A stretch of 18,924 bases of DNA from Lentisphaeria bacterium (GTDB lineage: Bacteria; Verrucomicrobiota; Lentisphaeria; Victivallales; JAUVCU01): NCBI GenBank assembly GCA_030590715.1, contig JAUVCU010000004.1:1-18924 (forward strand), in the 5' to 3' direction. The notes under the pieces were generated by a model. It was not told the origin of the DNA and did not search any database. It saw nothing but the letters and a program-made list of their open reading frames with translations. Both the position numbers and the translations under genes were made by a program. Shown here one piece after another: positions 14,827 to 18,924 of this stretch (the first letter of the stretch is position 1; each line of letters begins with the position of its first letter).

Positions 14827-16121
14827 CTAAGCAGTTTCTTCCTTAGATGAATCAAGAACTAGTTCTGCAATTCCGGAGTCAATTGTTTCTGCTGTTATTA
14901 CGCATTCTACCACGTCGTCGCGCGACGGTATGTCGTACATAATTTCAAGCATAGTGTTTTCAATAATCGATCGCAAACCACGTGCTCCTGTACCGCGCTC
15001 CTCTGCTCTCTCTGCAAGGCGTTCAAGTGCTTCATCTTCAAATGTAAGCTTGATTCCTTCCATCTCAAACAACTTCTTAAACTGAAGTGTGATCGCATTT
15101 TTAGGTTCTGTAAGAATCTTGATCAAATGTTCTTTCTTTAGGTGTTCAAGAGCTGTAACAACTGGTAGTCGTCCGATAAACTCAGGAATCAGACCAAACT
15201 TTATCAGGTCTTCTGGTTCGGTATTTGAAAGAAGTTTTGATACAGTCATATCTTCAACTTCATTAATGTCTTCATCAGATTCTGTGAAGCCAAATCCAAA
15301 AGCCTGTTTTCCTGAACGTCTCTTTACGACTTTATCAAGACCGACAAATGCTCCTCCACAAATGAATAGGATGTTTGTAGTGTCAACTTGAAGGTATTCC
15401 TGATGTGGGTGTTTTCTTCCGCCTTTTGGTGGAACATTTGCAACTGTACCTTCAAGAATTTTTAGGATAGCTTGCTGAACACCTTCTCCGGAAACGTCTC
15501 TTGTTATTGATACGTTCTCTGTTTTGCGTCCAATCTTGTCAATCTCATCAACATAGATGATTCCAATTTGCGCCTTTTGAATATCGTAATCTGCAGCTTG
15601 TACAAGCTTAAGGATGATATTCTCAACATCTTCACCAACATATCCGGCTTCTGTGATCGTTGTTGCGTCGCAGATGCAAAATGGAACGTCAAGCATTTTT
15701 GCCAGTGTTTGTGCAATAAGAGTTTTTCCTGTTCCTGTAGGACCAAGCATAAGTACGTTACTTTTTTGAATCTCTATATCGTCTTCAAACTGATTTTCTC
15801 TCTGGTATTGAAGTCTTTTATAGTGATTGTGTACCGCTACAGAGATAACCTTTTTGCTGTTTCCTGTCCTACTACGTACTTATTAAGTTGTGCGTGAAGT
15901 TTTTTAGGAGTCTGGATTTCTAATTTGGGAATGGAGTTGCTGTTTGCAGCATCTGCAGATGTATCATCATGGTAGAGTCCTGAGCAGATCTCAACGCAGT
16001 TGTGGCATATTGTAGCCTCTGTCGGGCTGGTAATCAGTTGTCCAACTTGCTCTGCCGTTCTTCCACAGAATGAACAACGTGTATCGTCACTGTTCCCATT
16101 CTTATCTGAGTTTTTTGACAT
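14827..16121 (-). CDS. clpX: ClpX ATPase, reading frame broken by a one-base deletion near 15851
   Basis: ClpX is the AAA+ unfoldase that feeds substrates to ClpP. Reading from 16121, 90 codons carry the zinc-binding domain (Cys16, Cys19, Cys39, Cys42) and KYVVGQETAK, then the frame stops at 15837. From about 15852 the next frame continues KVISVAVHNHYKRLQ with no loss of family sequence. It goes on through Walker A GPTGTGKT (~127-134), pore loop GYVG (~160), Walker B DEID (~192), EFIGRLP and GTGARGL. Joined, the product is ~431 residues against 424 in E. coli. One extra A in the five-A run at 15851-15855 restores the frame, so a sequencing error is likeliest. The ClpP-docking tripeptide is Phe-Gly-Phe rather than Ile-Gly-Phe. 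AGGA lies seven bases before the ATG. Confidence 0.93.
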
Positions 16122-16142
16122 TGTTTGTTCCTGGTTAGTTTA

Positions 16143-16148
16143 ATTATA
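16143..16148 (-). promoter_or_regulatory. Possible -10 element for clpX
   Basis: On the minus strand a perfect TATAAT lies 21 bases before the clpX ATG, between the tig terminator and the start. No good -35 is found at 16-18 bases, because that position falls in the terminator stem. It is a weak prediction. Confidence 0.3.
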
Positions 16149-16160
16149 TGCTGTATATAC

Positions 16161-16184
16161 AATAAAGGGGCGCATAAGCGCCCC
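16161..16184 (-). terminator. Terminator or attenuator between tig and clpX
   Basis: A perfect seven-pair GC stem, GGGGCGC/GCGCCCC with loop TTAT on the minus strand, is followed by TTTATT. The T tract is interrupted, so termination may be partial. It stands 27 bp after the tig stop and would lower or block read-through into clpX. Confidence 0.65.
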
Positions 16185-16210
16185 AGTAAAAACAACTCAA
16201 GTGTATCAGA

Positions 16211-17524
16211 TTATGATACTTTTGCGTTGTCCACAAGTAGATCTGTAACTTTGTTAACTAGAAGGTCAATGTGGATGTCGTTAAGACCACCAGATTGCTC
16301 CATGATTTGGCGAAGTTGTTCTACAGGGTATCCGTAGTGCTGGCTTAGCATTTGGATTTGTGAATCGATTTCGCTCTGCTCAACAGTGATGCTTTCTTTT
16401 TTAGCAATGTTGCGAGAGATGAAGAAGCGGCGTAGGCGTTCTTTTGCCTTGTTTTCTGCTTCTTTCCTATTTGCTTCCTCGTTCTTTTTGAACTCTTCAG
16501 CTTCTTCTTCTGATTTTACAGAGTGAGCCATAGCTTGAAGTTGTTTATTAACTTCAGTGCTTAGAGTTGATGGCGGGAAGTCAAATTCAGCAGTTGCTTT
16601 GCAGAGTTTATCTAGAGCAGCTGTTTTTAGCTCGTAGTTGTTGCGTTGTTCAACTTCAGTTTCAATATTAGCTGTGATCTGCGCTTTTAGTGCATCAACA
16701 CCGTCAAGGTTCATTTTTGTAGCTAGTTCTTCATTCGTTTCAACAGATGCACGTGTTTGAACTTCCTGAACGTTTACTGTGTAGTTGATAGTCTGGCCAG
16801 CTACAGCAGCTTCTCTGAAGTCTTCAGCGTATACGCTTGTGAAAGTGTACTCTTTGCCAGCTTCAGCACCTGTAAGTGCTTCAATTGCTCCAGGAATAGT
16901 TTCAGGCTCGTTAAGCCAGATCCAGTTCTCTTGAGAAGAAACTTGGTTTTTCGCAGCTTGTGGAGCGTCTTCAGCAATCTCGAAGTCAGATGTGTAAGAT
17001 ACTTTAAGCATATCTCCAGCTTCTGCAGCAGCTTCTTTAGTTTTGTACTCAGCGTAAACTTCTTTGTAGTGAGTTAGCTGCTTTTCGATATCTTCTTCTG
17101 AAATTTCATTTGTTGGTTTAACAAGCTCAAGTTCTTTGTAGTTGTCGATGTCGATTTGTGGAGCAACGTCAAATTTGATAGTGAAAGTGAAGTCGCTTCC
17201 AGCTTTGATTTCTGGTTGAGCTTCTTCAGCAAGAGCGTAAGAGATCATGTCGAAATCTTTATCAAGTGTAGTCTTTTGGAAAGCTGTGCTGAAGAATTTG
17301 TTCATTAGTTCTTCGTTGATTTTGTCCTGAAACTTTTTCTTGATCAGAGCTGCAGGCACTTTACCCTTTCTGAAACCAGGAAGGTCAGCATGTGCAGAAA
17401 ACTCTTTTACTGTTTTATTCGTTTCTTCTTTAATTGTTGTTGCAGAAATAGTGTACTTCTTTTCTACTTGGCATGCTTCAAGTTCAGTACTTTGTACTTC
17501 AATTTTGTCAATCAGATTAGACAT
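16211..17524 (-). CDS. tig: Trigger factor, ribosome-associated chaperone
   Basis: Trigger factor binds L23 at the tunnel exit and shields nascent chains. I start it at the ATG at 17524 (MSNLIDKI), eight bases after AAGGA, not at the TTG two codons earlier. It has 437 residues, close to the 432 of E. coli. The N-terminal ribosome-binding domain has the signature GFRKGKVP at 50-57. The C-terminal chaperone domain is present, with a highly charged helical stretch (KSEEEAEEFKKNEEANRK). The middle PPIase domain is strongly diverged: the FTG-VDG segment is not recognisable, and the IPGF motif reads IPGA (Ala213), losing an active-site Phe. Chaperone function is likely kept. A six-base inverted repeat GTATCA/TGATAC overlaps the stop codon. 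clpX follows on the same strand; no clpP lies between them. Confidence 0.95.
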   Translation of the reverse strand: MSNLIDKIEVQSTELEACQVEKKYTISATTIKEETNKTVKEFSAHADLPGFRKGKVPAALIKKKFQDKINEELMNKFFSTAFQKTTLDKDFDMISYALAEEAQPEIKAGSDFTFTIKFDVAPQIDIDNYKELELVKPTNEISEEDIEKQLTHYKEVYAEYKTKEAAAEAGDMLKVSYTSDFEIAEDAPQAAKNQVSSQENWIWLNEPETIPGAIEALTGAEAGKEYTFTSVYAEDFREAAVAGQTINYTVNVQEVQTRASVETNEELATKMNLDGVDALKAQITANIETEVEQRNNYELKTAALDKLCKATAEFDFPPSTLSTEVNKQLQAMAHSVKSEEEAEEFKKNEEANRKEAENKAKERLRRFFISRNIAKKESITVEQSEIDSQIQMLSQHYGYPVEQLRQIMEQSGGLNDIHIDLLVNKVTDLLVDNAKVS

Positions 17525-17592
17525 TTTCAAAATCCTTCAGGTTTTTATTTTTTAGTTATATAAAAGTTTCTTATTTATATTAAAATCACCAC

Positions 17593-17598
17593 ATTATA
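17593..17598 (-). promoter_or_regulatory. Possible -10 element for tig
   Basis: A perfect TATAAT on the minus strand lies about 70 bases upstream of the tig ATG in a very AT-rich spacer. No clear -35 is visible at the right distance. The whole 17525-17789 spacer is divergent promoter DNA with no other gene that I can see. Confidence 0.3.
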
Positions 17599-17709
17599 AG
17601 CCGCCTAATCTAATAGCTTTTTTGGCATTTACCATTATCCAATTTAAGCTTTTTATTTTTGAACTTATTTATTGCTTGTTTTTTTAATATTTATTTTAGT
17701 AGTTTTTTA

Positions 17710-17737
17710 TTGACTCTGGTTTTATTTGTCCTAAAGT
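17710..17737 (+). promoter_or_regulatory. Candidate sigma-70 promoter for the FHA-domain gene
   Basis: TTGACT (17710-17715, five of six matches to the -35 consensus) and TAAAGT (17732-17737, four of six to the -10) are separated by 16 bp. They lie about 50 bp before the FHA gene start. Confidence 0.4.
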
Positions 17738-17789
17738 TGTTACAACTAGATGATATTTGTTTGAATACTGTAAATATTTCGGAGAGCCA

Positions 17790-18308
17790 ATGGCTGGTGT
17801 GCCCAAATTAATTGTTTTGTCAGAGTTGTTACGAGGAAAGAGTTACGAACTCAGCAAAGATCTTTATACATGTGGTCGAGATGAGGATAGAGATATTTGT
17901 ATTATAGATCCTACAATCAGCACATATCACTGCGATTTTGTGAGAACTGGTACATCGTTTACGATCCGGGATCACGGAAGTACTAATGGTTCTCGAGTTA
18001 ACAATATTCCTGTAAAAGAACAGGAACTTCAAAATAGCGATATCCTACAACTCGGTGGTGTTGAAGTTCTTTATGACTGTGAAAGTAAATCTGTAACGAC
18101 TGTGATGAGGACTCAGACAGGAATTGATTTAACAGGTGTTGAGGTCGGAACTACAACGGTTCGCCAAATGGAGAACTTTTCTCCATTCGAAGCTGAAAGA
18201 AAAAAATACGAAAACAAAAGTTCGAATTTTATTAAGATCCTTATCGTTCTCGTAATTATAATAATTGGTTTACTGGCTGTCATTGTAAAAAATATATTAT
18301 TTTCGTAA
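17790..18308 (+). CDS. Small FHA-domain protein with C-terminal membrane anchor
   Basis: FHA domains bind phosphothreonine peptides. The ATG at 17790 (MAGVPKLIVL) is chosen because GGAG lies five bases before it; an upstream TTG in frame has no such site. The product is 172 residues. The N-terminal ~95 residues carry all key FHA positions: Gly29-Arg30, Ser44 and His47 (STYH), then DHGSTNG at 61-67 and Asn71. A Thr-rich linker follows. A single hydrophobic helix at ~147-166 lies only six residues from the end, as in tail-anchored proteins, so the FHA domain should face the cytoplasm. No enzyme domain is present, so it probably acts as an adaptor that recruits phosphorylated partners to the membrane. 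Its kinase is not in this window. It precedes ftsH on the same strand but is separated from it by a hairpin. Confidence 0.88.
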   Translation: MAGVPKLIVLSELLRGKSYELSKDLYTCGRDEDRDICIIDPTISTYHCDFVRTGTSFTIRDHGSTNGSRVNNIPVKEQELQNSDILQLGGVEVLYDCESKSVTTVMRTQTGIDLTGVEVGTTTVRQMENFSPFEAERKKYENKSSNFIKILIVLVIIIIGLLAVIVKNILFS

Positions 18309-18338
18309 TATAGATTCGCTGCTTATTCTTGAGCACTT

Positions 18339-18371
18339 AACCTCGAAGCTAAGTTTGGCCTTCGAGGTTTT
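18339..18371 (+). terminator. Probable intrinsic terminator between the FHA gene and ftsH
   Basis: A perfect ten-pair stem, AACCTCGAAG with CTTCGAGGTT, has an 11-base loop. Only four T's follow before GGGG, so termination may be incomplete. It lies 30 bp after the FHA gene stop. Confidence 0.6.
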
Positions 18372-18415
18372 GGGGATATTTAAAATAGAAAAACTAACAT
18401 GGTAGAGATTTTGTA

Positions 18416-18924
18416 ATGGGAAATGAAAGTCAAAACGATCAAAAAGATGATAAGTCAAATAAAAGTACATCGGGTTCAAAGCCACCATTCGCGTTAATTG
18501 TATGGATTCTGGTAATTGTTTCGATTGGTGTTCTTCTTGTAAATAATTTTCCGATGGCCGGAAATACTGTCCAAATCAGTCAGACTGAATTTTTCAGAGC
18601 AATGGATCAGGACAAGATTGTAAAAGTCGAACTGACAAATGAGGCCCCCGGTCTTCTTGGTATCATAGGAGAAATTAAAGATGTCGATACTGATGATTTG
18701 ACAACCTTTTCGACTCAAATTAAAGATTCAGATGATATGAATTCTATTTTTGATGACTATAAAAATAGAAATGCTGAATTTGAACTAGTTGTAAAGCAGA
18801 ATGACGAATCGGTCAAGAGTCTGATTTTCAGTCTTCTTCCTGTCGTGTTCATTGTCGCTCTTCTATATTTTCTTTTTTTTCTCCTTCTCCCTCCTTCCCC
18901 CCCCCCCCCCCCCCCCCCCCCCCC
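18416..18924 (+). CDS. ftsH: FtsH membrane metalloprotease, N-terminal part only
   Basis: FtsH is the membrane-anchored AAA+ zinc protease that degrades damaged membrane proteins and regulators. Only the first ~150 residues are readable. They are a polar, charged cytoplasmic start (residues 1-22), a first membrane helix at ~23-42 (FALIVWILVIVSIGVLLV), an external domain starting VQISQTEFFRAMDQDKIVKV as in the FtsH extracellular family, and the start of a second helix at ~136 (SLIFSLLPVVFIVALLY). The AAA and HEXXH parts lie beyond the contig end. The frame from 18868 on reads through low-quality pyrimidine sequence and is not real protein. The ribosome-binding site is weak (GTAGAGA). Identification rests on topology and the external-domain signature, not on the catalytic domain. 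Confidence 0.82.
   Translation, partial: MGNESQNDQKDDKSNKSTSGSKPPFALIVWILVIVSIGVLLVNNFPMAGNTVQISQTEFFRAMDQDKIVKVELTNEAPGLLGIIGEIKDVDTDDLTTFSTQIKDSDDMNSIFDDYKNRNAEFELVVKQNDESVKSLIFSLLPVVFIVALLYFLFFLLLPPSPPPPPPPP
18868..18924. other. Pyrimidine-only tail ending in 28 C's, probable contig-end artefact
   Basis: All 57 bases are C or T, shifting from T runs to CT mixtures to a pure C run (18897-18924). This falls inside a gene (ftsH) whose family has no such sequence, in a low-GC genome. It fits poor base calls at the end of a read or contig rather than biology. Confidence 0.85.

Noticed and set aside
15849..15855. Programmed -1 frameshift in clpX as a firm call
   Set aside because: The slippery heptamer is not canonical, no stimulatory pseudoknot is evident, and the contig shows signs of poor sequence quality at its end.
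17525..17530. TTG start for tig
   Set aside because: It is only two bases from the Shine-Dalgarno; the ATG at 17524 has ideal spacing.
17757..17789. TTG start for the FHA protein
   Set aside because: There is no ribosome-binding site; the ATG at 17790 follows GGAG by five bases, and FHA homology begins after it.
1..18924. Mobile elements, CRISPR arrays, toxin-antitoxin or defence genes
   Set aside because: No transposase, integrase, regular repeat-spacer pattern or defence motif was seen; the window is core genes with two small accessory genes.

Overview
The window is about 18.9 kb of a low-GC bacterial chromosome made up mostly of core information-processing genes. It looks like the end of an assembly contig, because the last ~57 bases are pyrimidine only and finish in 28 C's. 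The gene order (rpoB-rpoC, then rpsL-rpsG-fusA-rpsJ with no tuf) and the protein sequences are diverged from Proteobacteria and Firmicutes. I would guess a PVC-group organism (Lentisphaerota/Verrucomicrobiota-like). That is an inference from arrangement and general sequence character, not a match I could check.

Region 1 (1-7010) holds the 3' two thirds of rpoB, complete rpoC, and a strong intrinsic terminator. Region 2 (7011-7319) is a 300-bp non-coding leader with mutually exclusive hairpins. Region 3 (7320-13409) is one tightly packed ribosomal operon, rpsL-rpsG-fusA-rpsJ-rplC-rplD-rplW-rplB-rpsS. Gaps are 1-69 bp, nearly every gene has a clear Shine-Dalgarno sequence, and the operon closes with a second strong terminator. 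The S10 gene string is therefore cut right after rpsS, where rplV-rpsC-rplP would normally follow.

Region 4 (13410-14809) carries one unrecognised gene for a probably exported protein with a TPR-like C-terminal half. It has a candidate sigma-54 promoter and ends in a bidirectional terminator shared with clpX. Region 5 (14827-17524, minus strand) holds tig and clpX, which help fold and unfold proteins. The clpP gene that often sits between them is absent. clpX is split by a one-base deletion in an A run, and trigger factor has a strongly altered PPIase domain. Region 6 (17790-18924, plus strand) holds a small tail-anchored FHA-domain protein and the start of ftsH, which runs into the bad contig end.

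The genes form three functional groups: RNA polymerase beta/beta', the translation apparatus (S12, S7, EF-G, S10, L3, L4, L23, L2, S19), and protein quality control (trigger factor, ClpX, FtsH). Nothing in the window looks like a mobile element, CRISPR array, phage or defence island. The points most worth a second look are regulatory (the alternative hairpins before rpsL, the hairpin before rplC, the sigma-54-like site) and protein-level: natural residues at antibiotic-resistance positions in RpoB and RpsL, the altered ClpX loop and trigger factor, and the unknown exported protein.
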